From assembly GCA_023079485.1 (NCBI GenBank), contig CM041108.1:4216001-4280000 (forward strand): a DNA stretch of 64,000 nt. The letters run 5' to 3'. This DNA is from Archilochus colubris (taxonomy: Eukaryota; Chordata; Aves; Apodiformes; Trochilidae). The notes beneath the pieces are model-generated. The model was not told the origin of the DNA. It worked only from the letters and a program-made list of their open reading frames with translations, and made no database searches. Numbering within the stretch: position 1 is the stretch's first letter; each line of letters begins with the position of its first letter. This document shows positions 1 to 12,523 of the stretch, one piece after another. The position numbers were made by a program, and so were the translations under genes.

Positions 1-709
1 TGGGGATACTGTGCTGCCACTTTGCCACCCAGCTCCAAATCCACCCTTTGGATCCAGCCAGAGCTTAGTGGCTCAGACCACTAAGACCTCTCTGACTTGA
101 CCAAATCACTCATCTGCCCCTCACTGCACTCCCAGAGGTTATAACCCAGGTTTTCCAAAGGTTTTTCTCCTTTTCAGGGCTTGGATGTACAACTGAACGT
201 GATCTCAGTAAGGATGCTCGACAGGTTAATGCATCAGCTCTCTTCCTGAGAATGTACTTCAGTCTGAAATAAAATGCAACGATGTCTTCTGCTTTTTATA
301 GAGCAAAACCTGGCCTTAGGGATCCAACAGACCAGCAAAAGCTGAACAGAAGTGGTTTTCTTAGACACAGAGGACATTATTTGTGCTTTGTACATTGAGA
401 GCACTAACGCAGCCCTCTAAGACACAGACTACAGTCTCTCCAGATCAAATAAAACACCCTGTGATTTTCCTTTTCAAGGAAGAACAAGTCGGAAGTTACC
501 CCACTACATACCTGAACCTTCAGATCTACAGTGCATTCAGGTACTTAGCAGATCACCAGGCAACCCAGGCATTCCTCTCCTTGCCCTCTCCCCACACTTA
601 TTTGTAAATTGGTTTTTCATTTGTGAGCTGCTATTCAGCTCACTCCACGATTCATCTTTGTAGAGATTTTTGTAGATGACAACAGACAGTGAAAAACACA
701 CAAATACTT

Positions 710-722
710 CCCCCCCCCCCCC
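710..722. repeat. Run of 13 C
   Basis: Uninterrupted homopolymer, G-rich on the minus strand. Length may be a sequencing or assembly artefact. Confidence 0.9.
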
Positions 723-1639
723 AGGCTTCTCAGCACTCTGATAGCATAGCACTAAAAAGACAGGGAAAACCCTCATAAGGAAGTCAAGTAACTATAGACA
801 CAAGCAGGCAGCATTGCACAGTCAGAGCTTGCTGCTATCCTACACACACAAATGAAGATCACAGCTGTGCCATACCAGGGCTCTAAGACTCCTCTGAATA
901 TGAACGAGCTCTGTCTCTCTGCTGATTCCCTCCCAGCATCTCTCTGAAGTCAGAAGACCCAGCCAACCCTGCCACACACACTGCCTTGCTCCTTTCCTGC
1001 CTGCTTTGCAATTTTAATTCCTCACCTTCCCAAGCAGAGAAAGATTTATCATGCTTTCGACAGAAATATTTAACATTCCAGATGTATTTGGTTTTCCTTC
1101 CGGGGGCTCTGAAAGACTTGGGGGATAAAGTTTGCACAAAACACCCATCTCCATTTCCAAAAAGCCTGCTTGAAAAGAGAGGACTGCAGGCCAGAGGGAG
1201 CAGAGCCACCCCCAGTGGGTACAAGAAGGGGTGCAGAGGTGTTGCCACAGAGCAAAACCAGTTTATTACTGTGAAGTCTGGTCCTGCTTTTATTTTCAGG
1301 ACTCATGGGATACCAGTCAAGAACTTTTCCTCTTTGTCATCACTATCACATCCATTGACTGTAAGAAGAACAAAACTCAGGTCCCTAACATGGATGCAAC
1401 ACTGTTGCTTAAACTTGGTCCATGTTCAAGAGTTCAATGTCTTGCCTAAAATCACATAGGGCATCTTTGGCAGAGCTATGAATTAAACCTAAGCTTGTAG
1501 TAGCCCAGGGCTGCTACTCAGGTATTACTGCAATACCTTGCACAGACTCCTCAGTGGTCAGAAGGCTTAAAAAAAAAAAGCCCCCTGCCAGGGGGATGCA
1601 GTGACACTGATGAAGCACCCAGGGAGCAAACCAAGAGCT

Positions 1640-1850
1640 CTGTCCCTGTCCACCCAACAAGCTCAATCCTTCCAAGCCATTTGTCTAATCTGTTGCTTAA
1701 AATCTCCAGTGACAGATACTCTGCAAACTCCCTTAAAAATCTATTTTAGCCCTTCACTATTTTAACGTCCAACAATGTTTCCCAATGTCCAGCCTCAATT
1801 TTTCTTGCTGCAATTTATGCTGTTGAGAGGAGATCATTCCCTCTCTTGGA
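1640..1850 (-). mobile_element. Old CR1 fragment
   Basis: Plus strand has aaaatctccagtgacagata, ctgcaaactccctta, ttcactattttaacg, and ccaatgtccagcctcaattt followed by ttgctgcaattta. These fit the inverted body of older CR1 copies (aatctccagtgacag, cttcacta, taatgtccaacctaaat, ttgctgcaattta). Heavily mutated; limits approximate. Confidence 0.6.
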
Positions 1851-3202
1851 GATTGTTTCTCTTTGATTCCTGGGGGCACGTGTTCAGTGCTGAGATGGCT
1901 GCAGGTTTCTGTGCTTTAATAAATCAAACATTACAGAACAGAATTGATGGGCCATCTATTTGAGCTGCCCTCTGCAAGCCCAGCTCAAAAATTTGCTGTC
2001 ATTATATCAACATCCAAGCCTGTGCATATGGCACAACAGCACAAATAGGAGCTCAGGGTATTAGCCTCGAAATGGTAACAAAAGTTGAAACAATTAAAAC
2101 CAGCTCCTCTGGTTTTAATTTTAAATCAGGCATTGCCCTGTTTTTTCCCTTCAGAGGGAAGGCATATCCTGGTACTCAGATTTGGGCACCCACAGCATCA
2201 GTTTCTGTTTTTACCCACAGAGATGCAAACAGCTGAAGGATTATTGCTCTGCTTTAACTGGGGACATTGGAGTTCAAGCTTTCAGCTCCCAACTTTGAAA
2301 CTTTGGCTCAGGGCCTTGGGAAACCATAAGGAGAGGGAAGCAGTGCTGTGCCAGATAGCTGGGACCTAGCAAACAGCAATCAGGACCCAGGCAACCCAAG
2401 GGAGTTTTATAACAAAGTAAAAGATGGAGAAGGGGGAAAGGAGGAATAAAATGGAGCCCGATGGGAAGCAAATGGAAAAGATGTCAAGCTCTCTGAGTAA
2501 CCACAATGCAAACAACAGGCAAAAATCTCCCTTCCTGAAGCAAGAACTACTGAGCTCTGCCCCCAGGTTCCCCTCAGGCATGGAGATTTTCAGTTCTCTG
2601 TTCCCTTCCTTCCATGCACTCAGGTTTGGAAGGGATGTGATCCTGCTGATCCTCCCGTGCTCTGCCCCCACAGCTGGACCCAAAACTGTGGCAGTTTTAA
2701 GTGTGGTCCTGCCCAGACCTCAGTGTCCTCCTGATGTCACCATCCAGCACTGGGGGATGGAAGGAGCTGCCCCCAACAGCAACAAGTTTTTCTACTGCAC
2801 TGGACCTCAGCATCCCCTTTCTCCTGCCTCTCTTTCCTGTGCCCAGCACAGCAAAGGCCCTTGGATTCTAAAGCTTTATTACCTCCAGAGATAGGCAGGA
2901 AAACAGGCAGCAAACTGCCCTCCTCACTTTATGTGCCAGAGGATTGTTTTCACACACATATTCTAAAACTCTTGCCAATAGCTGCTTGACTGCAAATAGC
3001 CAGAATCCAGATAGATGCCTCCATTATAATACTTTCCTCCTGTTACTCATTCTTCCAGACTGCTCAATGATGCTGTTACACTCTGTGTCTCTTCTTTATC
3101 TCTCTTTAGTTCCTGCAAGCAACCTGCTTTTTCCTTCCTGCAGGCACTTGCCCAAGAAGGATGGGACAGCAGGCACTAACTAATCACCTGAGACATTAAC
3201 AG

Positions 3203-3214
3203 CTGCATATGCAA
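3203..3214. promoter_or_regulatory. MORE-like POU site, two mismatches
   Basis: CTGCATATGCAA keeps the full TGCATATGCA palindrome but differs at both ends from the 12-base consensus. Confidence 0.25.
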
Positions 3215-3609
3215 TTGTTTCCAAGCTCTGGTTTCCTCATGAATTCCATCCTGTATCCATTCCTTCCCTGCCTTTTGCTCCCAGATCCCATAAAGAACTT
3301 TTCCCTGTCATCATTAGGCCTGGTGACTTTTCATATTCCCTGACTAACTGCTCCCAGAGGCTCCATGTTATTCTGTGCCTTTAAAAAAAAAAACCCAAAC
3401 CAAAACCTCCACGTTTCTTCATTTCAGTTGCAAAATAACAATATCCCAAATACAAAACAACTCTGAGATGTCTTGAACAGGATTGCACATGAAAAAATAC
3501 AAGCACACACACAAATAGACATAGTTCTACTAGACAGGTACTGCAGACACCAGTCAAGCCATGCTTACATGCTCCCTGGTGTTTAAATTAGATAGATATA
3601 TCCACACCT

Positions 3610-3697
3610 AGGGAAAAAAACAAAAAACAAACCAAAACAAACAAAAAAACCCCAAAAAGCCAAAAAAAAACCCAACCAAACAAAAAAAAAAAATAAG
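3610..3697. repeat. A-rich (AAAC)n-like low-complexity tract
   Basis: About 88 bp composed almost only of A with scattered C. Could be a decayed poly(A) tail or simple expansion; no adjacent element was recognised. Confidence 0.8.
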
Positions 3698-3955
3698 GCA
3701 ATATACACACAGCAGATGGCTTGCCAATTCTCATCCACTGAAAGCCATTTCTCCAATAATTAGAGGTGTTACATGCTTTAACAAGGTGAACCCACAGGGT
3801 GAGGTTCAGTGAGAGAATCTGGAAAAAAAGTAAACAGAAAATGTGCAGCAAGTTAAAAACTCAAAAGGCAGCCATGAAAGTGAGCACATCAAAACACACA
3901 AGTCAGCAGCTTCCCTTAATTAAGAAAAAAGTCACCTCAATCTGTTTTCCACTGC

Positions 3956-3995
3956 CTTTTTTTTTTCTTTTCTTTTTTTTCCCCTTTTTTTTCAG
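3956..3995. repeat. T-rich tract
   Basis: Runs of T broken by single C and a CCCC. Low complexity only. Confidence 0.8.
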
Positions 3996-6900
3996 GATAG
4001 GAAGTGGTTTTGAAATTTAAGCAAGATGCTTCTGGGATGTCACCTCTGTACCTAACTCCAGGTTTCACAGTGACACCCAGGAACCAATGTTTTTAGGCAA
4101 CCAAGCCCTGCTTCTGGATATTCCTTCTTTTTCTAGACCCCAAACCTCTTTGTCCTATAAATGGACATTTAGTTCCATATTTCTCAGCACACCTTGAGAA
4201 GCAGCAGAACTCCTGCTCTCTGAGATGCTTGTGACAATGAGAGGTCTCTTAATGAGAAGAAGGCTTAAAAATCCAGTATACAGAATGGATGCACATGGGA
4301 CCAACCTGGGTGGAGGCTACAAGAGCAAGGCAGGAATCACAGCCCTCCTGGGAACAGCAATCCAGGAGGAAGAAACCTCCACAAAAATGGAATTTCAGAG
4401 CAGGGACTTCATGTTTAGAGCAGGGGGTTGGGAATTGACTTGTGGAGATGCCTTGGCCAGGCCAGGAGATGCACTTGGAACTCCCAGTTCTGCCCCAGGG
4501 TTTTGCATTTTGTCCCAGGCAGATCACTTCATCCTGCAACACCTTTGTGAAGAAGAGGATTAAGGACAATACCCTCCTCTAAAGGCACCACATTTTTTGC
4601 AGCCTTGTTCCACACATCCATCCTTTCTCCTTACTCCCCTTCCCCAGCCCATTGGCACCACCACTGAGCAAACATCTTTTTTCCCTTTCCCTGTTTCCAT
4701 TGTAAATTCAGTGCCTTCCAACTGAAAGAAAGTGCCCAAATCACCTGGAGGCACAGCACCCTACAGCAAAACCCAGCTGCTGCTTTCCTGATGCTCAGCC
4801 AGCTCAATAGACTGTGATCCTGAGTCACTGCAAAGCACATTTACTCCAGCACTCCCCCTCATCCCAAGAGGGGTTTCCTGAAGAAATAATATTCCCCTGA
4901 GGGCAAGACAGAGCTGTCCAAGCAAAGTAGCTGGGGAGAATTCTTCCTATTTGAAACACTATTGACTTCCCTCCTCTTCTCTGGTGCTCACATCCTCTCC
5001 CCCCTACCCAGGAGCATTCCCAGGGTTGACTGACAGCTTGAAATACACAGAGCCAAGAAAGCATCAGCTCAATCAGCAAGAGCTGAGGGCATGGGGACAC
5101 GACCCAAACAGATGGCACAACAGACTCCAGGTCATCTGCTGAGCTTCTCAGTGTGGAAGACAAAGCTTTGCATAAGAGAGGCAGAGAAAGCTCAAAACCC
5201 TGGCACCAAACTCAGCAGTGAAGCAGAAATAACTCAGCTGTCCCCAGCATAGGTGCAGGTTCCTGCATTTGACCTTGTCAAAACGTTGAGGGCCAGTGCT
5301 CATGAGCACAGCCATTGCTAAGCAGAGAGCACCAACAGGGTTTGCTTTAAATGGTCCCAAATAAGTCATAAACTATGCTGTGAAGAGGGAAAACATGCAG
5401 TGACACCAAAGGCATCCTGATGGCAAGAGCTTGGAGATAATGAACCTCACCCTGCAAAGCCAGGTCAGTTCCTGACAGGTCCAATGCTTCAGAATATCAC
5501 TTGGACAACAACAGTCCATGCATCCAGACACTCATTTCTTGACCAGATTAGAGCCCTTCAGACACAGACACCCCAGTAATGGAAACAGAATTAATTAGAA
5601 AGCCTATTGCCACTGCTCCAGCAAAAGGTAACACATCTCCTCAACCCCCTGCTGCCCATCATTGTCCCATAAAACACAGCTCCACTTGAACAGGGTTTCC
5701 CAGGATTTAACATGGGGATTGTACTTCACCAAGGGATGCAGGGCTCTGACAGGGAAAGAGCTCCACATCCAGACTGCATCCCCTTTCCTGGGCTGGATGT
5801 GAGGGGGGAAAGGAGTCCCAGCTTCCCACTGAAAACACCCAACTCTTGAGTGTCAGATTTTGGTGCTGGGAAAAGAAAAAGGGTCCCCTAAACCCAGCCT
5901 GAGCCTCCACTCCATCAGAGGGCTGCAGCAAAACTCTTCATTAGTCATGGCTGACAAACTTGCAAGGAATAAAAGGAACCAATGAGTAATGCAACACTAT
6001 AAAAAAATAACAACCACAATAATGGGAAAATCAAAACCCAGCACAAAACCTCCAAGTAAACAAAGCTACAGAAAGAGGAGCACTTGAGCCAAGGTATACA
6101 GCTCAAAAATTTCATCTGTAGAAGTGCATTTTTTTAGCATTTTATCTGAAGCATTGCTACACACACCAGCTTGGAAATGGTGAGTTTCTAGTCCTGACAT
6201 CTACACAAATGCAGAGATACAACCATCAGCTCCATTGTCTCAGGAATCCCTCCTAAACATTGCCATTCCAAGAAGTAGCAGGTGAGGGGTAGTGGCTCCA
6301 TATAGCATATGTGACAGCTTTAAAAGCTGCATTTATGCAAGCAAATGAAGCATATCATCTGCACTATATTAACACCAATGTCTGCAAATGGGACACAGAT
6401 TTTTGTTGCACTGACTGGAAATTTGCTCAACATACAGTCAAGGAGAAAACTGCTTTGAGCTGTACTTTCACAACTGCATTTTTCCCTCCTGTAGTGGCAA
6501 CCCACTTTAATCTGCCACGTTCCAGGAGCACAATCTTGCCCATGTTTTACATGCAGGCTTTCCAGTGTGGTGCCCTGCACCAAACAACCAGCAAATCTAC
6601 CAGCACAGAGAGGAGAACAACTCAAACTGCTGCAATTCACAGCAGGATGATATTCCCAATGCCCTAAAAGTTACAGAGTGAATTCTTACACAATATGATA
6701 ATTTACTCAGTCTCCAGAGATTAAACATGTCAAGATACAAAAATTTATATATTTTTTTTTCCTTACCATTGCAATGCAGATCTGATTGAAAATATCATGT
6801 TCTGGGCATATGAACAATATTCTCATAAGCCATCACCTAAAATAAATTGCTCTGTCATTTGTACCAGTTAGAAGATATTCCAAGGCAGACAAGCTGAAAG

Positions 6901-8749
6901 CGGAAGTTTAAACATACTCAGCATGGCAGAAAGAATATTAATTTCCTTCCCCTCTCTATAATGTTAAATCAGTCTCTCACCTAGGGTTAATTAATCTTTC
7001 AAAAGTCCATCAAACCCACAGCAGAAAGATCTTAAGGACCAGCCCATGGCTTCAGGAAAGCTCAGTGCATATCTTAAAGATTTCCTGCGAAATCTGGTGG
7101 AGGAGAAATAATTGAATATGCAAACCCATACCATGTTATGCCACCACGAGGCTCATTCAAGAAAAAAATGCAATTACTTTGGACACGTTGGATCACACAG
7201 TGGATACAGAAGAGGAGCATCATTTAGTGCAGGAGATTACAGGAATGTGCTGCCAGCTCCTCAGCTGGAAGCACTCGGAGGACGCAAGGACTCGTGGATG
7301 CTGTGCTATGTCAAACCCTCCTGCACTGGCCCTGCTGCCCAAGCCCTTTGCCCAGTACCCTGCAGAGGGATCTTTCCCCATCTGTACACACACACAGCCT
7401 CCCCAGGGAGCTGAAGAGATTCCCCAGAGCTCTGGAAAAAGCTTTGCCAAGTGTCCAATGGAAAGCATCACATGGGCAAGCAGGCAGTCTCATTGCTACA
7501 TCCCAATTAACCTGAAGGACTTGTCCACAATTACCTGACTGAAGAGCCATCTACCTGAAATAAACACAATAAACAAGCCAGATTTTGGCTTTTTTTTCCC
7601 TCTCATTCCCATAAAACACTGTTCACTTCTATAACTGAACCTTCAGCAACAAAGAACCTCCAACGAATTAAGCAATTTCTGAGGAAACTCGACCCTACAT
7701 CCCCACAGAAAACATCTCTGGAACTGCATTCAGATGCATTCCCTGCTTAAATTCTTCTCTCAGTCTACTTTAAAACCCTGAAGTATTTGGTGCATTAAAG
7801 GTACTTGGAAAAAGAACAAGGATGGCATGCAGGCTGAGATCATGCCAAAGAGGAGGAGATGATGCTAATTATAGCTCTGGTAAAATGGAACCACTGGGGG
7901 AGAAAAAAAAGCTAACAGTCAAGATAGTTAAGTGGTACAAGTTATACTATTAAACCAGCAGTAGGCCATCTGCCTGAAAGCAGAATAACAGATTACATCA
8001 AGGTGGTGACAGGCAATCAATGAACACTCAATTAACAGTTACAATATTACTAACTTAAGCAAAATGGGGTTTTTTTTTGCAAATGGTAATCTCTCCTTTA
8101 CGCTGATACAACCCTAATTTAATTTTTTCTTCAATCCCCTGACATTGAAAGCAAAAAAAAAAAAAATCAGATGCCACTACCTGGAAGGAAATACCCTTTT
8201 CTCAGTCAAAGGGGTGGAAGGAGAAAGAGTCTGAAGGCTGCATAGGATGACCACCTGGTTGGAGATGAACGAAATACCAGGTGAAAGGAACCTTCCTGAG
8301 CATCCTCTGTGCTGCTTCATCTCTGGTTCTGAGTTTGCTGAACCTGTCTCTGGTGGTGGCATCAGGGATTTGTGGTTGCAAAACCCTTTGTGCCTCTGCA
8401 AGACACATCCTGGAGGCTTTGCAGTGTGGTGGTTCTCATGGAAGAGAGGGTCTGATGGAAGGAGAACCCTTCAGCCACCCTGAGCATGGGCAAACAGCAG
8501 CATAGTCAGAGGGAAGAAAACCAGGGTGAAAAGGAGGAGTCAGCTGGGGAAGGATCCAGGGATTAAAGAACAATATTGAAATTTAGTGCACAGAAAAGCT
8601 GGGGATGCTGTTCTACATCATCCAAAGGAACAGAACTTCCCTGACTCCTGAAGTCTCTTCCCCTGGTTAAGTGCTTACAGGCAATCCCAAAATCACCCCT
8701 TAACCTTCTCTTTGTTAAAGGACACAGATTGAGCTTCAGTCTCTCTCTC

Positions 8750-8865
8750 CAGCAATGCTTTTCAGACCTCACATACTTGTAGCTCTCCTCTTATCTCTCC
8801 CCAGTCTCCCAGCACCATTTTTAAGTATAGATACCAGGGCTGCATACAGTGTTCTTCCTACACGT
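8750..8865 (-). mobile_element. Possible decayed CR1 remnant
   Basis: Plus strand ttttcagacctcacatactt then gtagctctcctctta and gtatagataccagggctgca resembles the CR1 segment that reads tctagacc..tttgttgctcttctctggac...ccagaactg. Weak similarity judged by eye. Confidence 0.4.
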
Positions 8866-11846
8866 GCTCACAATTTAGTTGCTCAAACAGCCCCAGATAG
8901 CATTGATACCCCTGAGAATTCACAACACAGCACAAAACCAGCTAGTTAGTGATAAGATAATGAAATTAAGCTTCTCAGCAACTTCTCACCTTGATGCAGT
9001 GACTCCCAGGGGTTCCTGTCTCAAAGTCTGAGGGGTTTACTCCCTGCTCTTATTAATGTGGATTAATTGCCATGCTGCAAGAGATGTCCATCCTTCACCC
9101 CTCTCCCACTGGAAATGCAGGATAGCTTGGGTCAACTTCCCACTCTCTCTCAAACCCTCACATTTATCACAGTACAAGAGCATGGGTTACTCTGTCTCAG
9201 GTGACACACGTGGCTGCTTTTGCTGCAGAACCAGAGCCTGGGTCCACCAGGTCCATGAGTGAACACCAACACAAGGACAAGAACACTTCACATCCCCTAA
9301 ACACAGCACTGGTTCAGATGGAGCTAAAGACAGACCTCAGCTCCTCCTTCCAGAGTTGTGCTCCTGCTTCTCTGACACCCACAGGACAAGGAGTCAGGGA
9401 CTTTGAGAGCCAGCAAAGCCACTGTCCCCACGTCTGCTAGCCAAGAGGTGTTTTGGGCAATGCTGCACATTGCAGGCTCATTCCATAACAGCATCCAGGT
9501 GGAAACTGCAAATTCATTCAGTATTTGAGGAGGTCTGGACCCAGGAGGTCCAGAAAAGTCCCTCTCTCCCTATTCCCAGCCCTACCAGTTAGAAGCTCAT
9601 GGGTCTAGATTCACCACCAGCAGTCAGGGAAAAAAAATGTCGCAGAAAATGTGCAAGTACTGACATCTTAAGACAAAAAAGATGCAGATTTCGCCAACAT
9701 TTTGCAGCACATTATGGAAATACATTCTTAGGGACTATTAAATACAGGGATTATTGACTAGATGCACTGCAGCTCAATGGACTAGCTTGCAAATGTGTCT
9801 TTAGACAATTCTTAAAATGCAGATTAATTATCTAACAGACCAGAGTATTCTTTTCCTACAGACTTTATAATGATGGGTTGCATAAACAAACATCCAGACA
9901 GTTTTGTTTGCATTTCTGTTGGCTGTGATGTTCCTCAGTAACTAAATAGTGACTGAGGAGACGTAAATCTTATTTAACACTCAACAGGAAGAGAACAAAA
10001 GGCACATCAGTCCCAACCACTGAAAGCCATCTCCTTAAAGACACTTGGGAAGTCCAACTACCATTAATACCAACAGGTCCTGTTTCCCAAAGACAACACT
10101 TCTGATGTACCACACAGCATTAGATTCTATCTTCATGCCATTAAGTTTCATTAAAGAAACCACAACACTGACATCCAACATTTAATGAGCCCACCCCACT
10201 GTAAACCCTGGAACAAAAGGACTGCCTGGGCAAAAAATGACCTCCTGGGTATGGAGAAAAGGACAGAGATAAAGGCCATGGGGGTAATGATGGAGGAGCA
10301 GAGATCCACACACTCATCTATAAAAAAAAACAAAAAAAAAACCAACCCAAAAGGTATCAAAGGCCTATTAAAAAAAAAAAAAAAGCTGTCCTGGTGGGCT
10401 TGAGGGGCTTCACTGACACCAACCCTCCCCTGTTGACTGGCCCAATACTGAGTCCAGAAGCCATGTTTTTCTTGGTTTTTTTTTCCTAACTTTTCTTCTC
10501 CTATTCTCTCTCTTTTCCTCCCTAAAATCATTAGGCAAAGCAATGTTTTCCAGGGGATGCAGCTGGAACAGAGAGGTGTGGGGACTCTTCTCAAAGCATC
10601 AGCCTTTAGGATTGTGTGGTCTGGGCATGTGTAACACCCAAGTATCAGCTCTTGAGTCACTCCTTCTCCAGTTCTAATTAAATCTAATATTCAAATACAC
10701 ACCTTGAGGGTCATTTCATCTTAATCCAACCAAGAGGTATCTGATAGTTTTAATCCCTCTGCCCCCAGGAGCCAGGCTGGAGGCTGAGGTTGGACCCAGC
10801 CACACCAAGGCTCCTCTCTGAGAAAAGCAAAGGGGTACAACCCAAACCTCCCCAAGTTTCCCAGCTTGGGTTGTGACACCCACTGATTCCCATGCCATGA
10901 TTTTGAACCCTTAATTTAGGATCTTTAAATCTCATCTTGATTTTACATGTGTCAGTGTAACAAGATTGAGCACAGTGGTCATTTTCTCAGTAAGGGTAAT
11001 TAACATGTTATTTGTAGGCTGTGTTCAGCTTCCAGCTACTTCATATCTTTATGCTCTTCCTGATAGGCTAAAATGCCCTTGGATATCAAAACCAGTGCAA
11101 AGCAAGTAGGAAACATTATTATTCCAGCTTCACACCCACTTTCTCTTGGTGTGAACAATAATGCAAACTGCAAGACAGTGATGAATTGAACCTGGAGAGG
11201 ACCAGATGCTCTGTGAACATTAGCACAGCCCCAGCCCCAAATATTTTTCAGTCCAAAAAGAGATGTGATAGCTTTCTTTCAAAGCTGTCCATGCACACAA
11301 GCAGCCTTTTAGCACTTAATATTACCAGACCACACACCAGGTGGAGCAACACTGGAAAATAAGCAGAGACCAAACAACAAAAAAAGACCAAGGGCAAACA
11401 GGGAGTAAAATATTTTGATCAACCTTTTTGGGGGTGAGAAAAGCAGCTTTGGGAGATGTAACAGTTTGCAGATCAGCACTGGTTTCAATGAATCAGCACT
11501 ACACAGTACCAGTGGGTTTGCAGCCAGGCTCTCTGGGGCTTTGTTACTTCCCAGCCTGGCCACTTGACCCAAGATGAGCCACATGAAGAGCAACCCCATC
11601 AGACAGCAATTTGCTTCTTCATCATAATCTCCAAAGAGGCAGCCCAGTAGGAATCCCACTACTGACTCAAACATCAGTGACAAGCAGCCTTGCAATCCCT
11701 CTGCCTCTGAGCAAGGCCACAGAGCCATCAAAAAAAACCCCCTCAGCATCAAAATGCAAGATTCTTCAGAAAAATGACAACTTCTGTCACTGAACCACAA
11801 ACTCCCTGGTTTTCAGTTAAAAAAAAAAAAAAGCTAACAAAAAACA

Positions 11847-11902
11847 AGCATGTTAAGGTTGAAGAAAATATTGGAGCATGTTAAGGTTGAAGAAAATATT
11901 GC
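11847..11902. repeat. 28-bp tandem duplication
   Basis: Two adjacent copies of agcatgttaaggttgaagaa plus aatattg, starting at 11847 and 11875, differing only at the last base. Sits directly between an A-run and the CR1 fragment. A recent duplication. Confidence 0.9.
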
Positions 11903-11913
11903 AAGGCTTTCTA

Positions 11914-11990
11914 AGAATCACGGAATTGCTCAGGCTGGAAAAGACCTTCAAGATCCAGAGTCCAACCTCATCCTGACCCTATTGCCCTAT
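11914..11990 (-). mobile_element. Short CR1 3' fragment
   Basis: Plus strand reads gaatcacggaattgctcagg then ctggaaaagaccttcaagat and gtccaacctcatcctgacc, the usual inverted CR1 3' end (hallmark: ggaaaagacctt..agat..agtccaacc). Further along the resemblance fades. Confidence 0.75.
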
Positions 11991-12511
11991 TTCCATCCTC
12001 TCCTGGCCTCTTTGATACCAGATTCAGATGTCCAGGGAGGAAGGGGACTCTGACTGTGTAGGAAAAGCTGAGTTTCTGCTGAAGCAGCTGAGGAGTGATC
12101 AGAGCTCATCAGTCTGCAATGCCAGTGACATAACCTGCTCCTGCCAGAGCCACCCCAGGACCCAGGGGGACTCTCCCAAGGGAGGAGATCCAGGGGATGC
12201 TGCTGCTCACCACACTCCTCCTCCTCCTCCCTTGACACACACACACACTTTATGACAGTCCCAGAAAGGAAAAACCTGCTTTTCAAAAATAGCAAAAGCT
12301 TTAAGGAGCACATGCCTTGAGTGGGTGGGAAATTAGTATTATTACTTTGTGCTCACAGGGCCTAAAACCTCAGATGACTTGTTTGTGCCCAGAATGAATT
12401 TCTGCAGCCTCATTATAAACCCTTGCAAAGTAGGGTTTATAAGGTCACAGAAGAATTTCCATTAACTGTAGCCTAGCTAGGGATTGCCAGTATGATCTAT
12501 TTCTCTCATTT

Positions 12512-12523
12512 ATGCATATGCAA
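12512..12523. promoter_or_regulatory. MORE-like POU site, one mismatch
   Basis: ATGCATATGCAA differs from the ATGCATATGCAT consensus at one position and contains the full TGCATATGCA palindrome. Confidence 0.3.
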
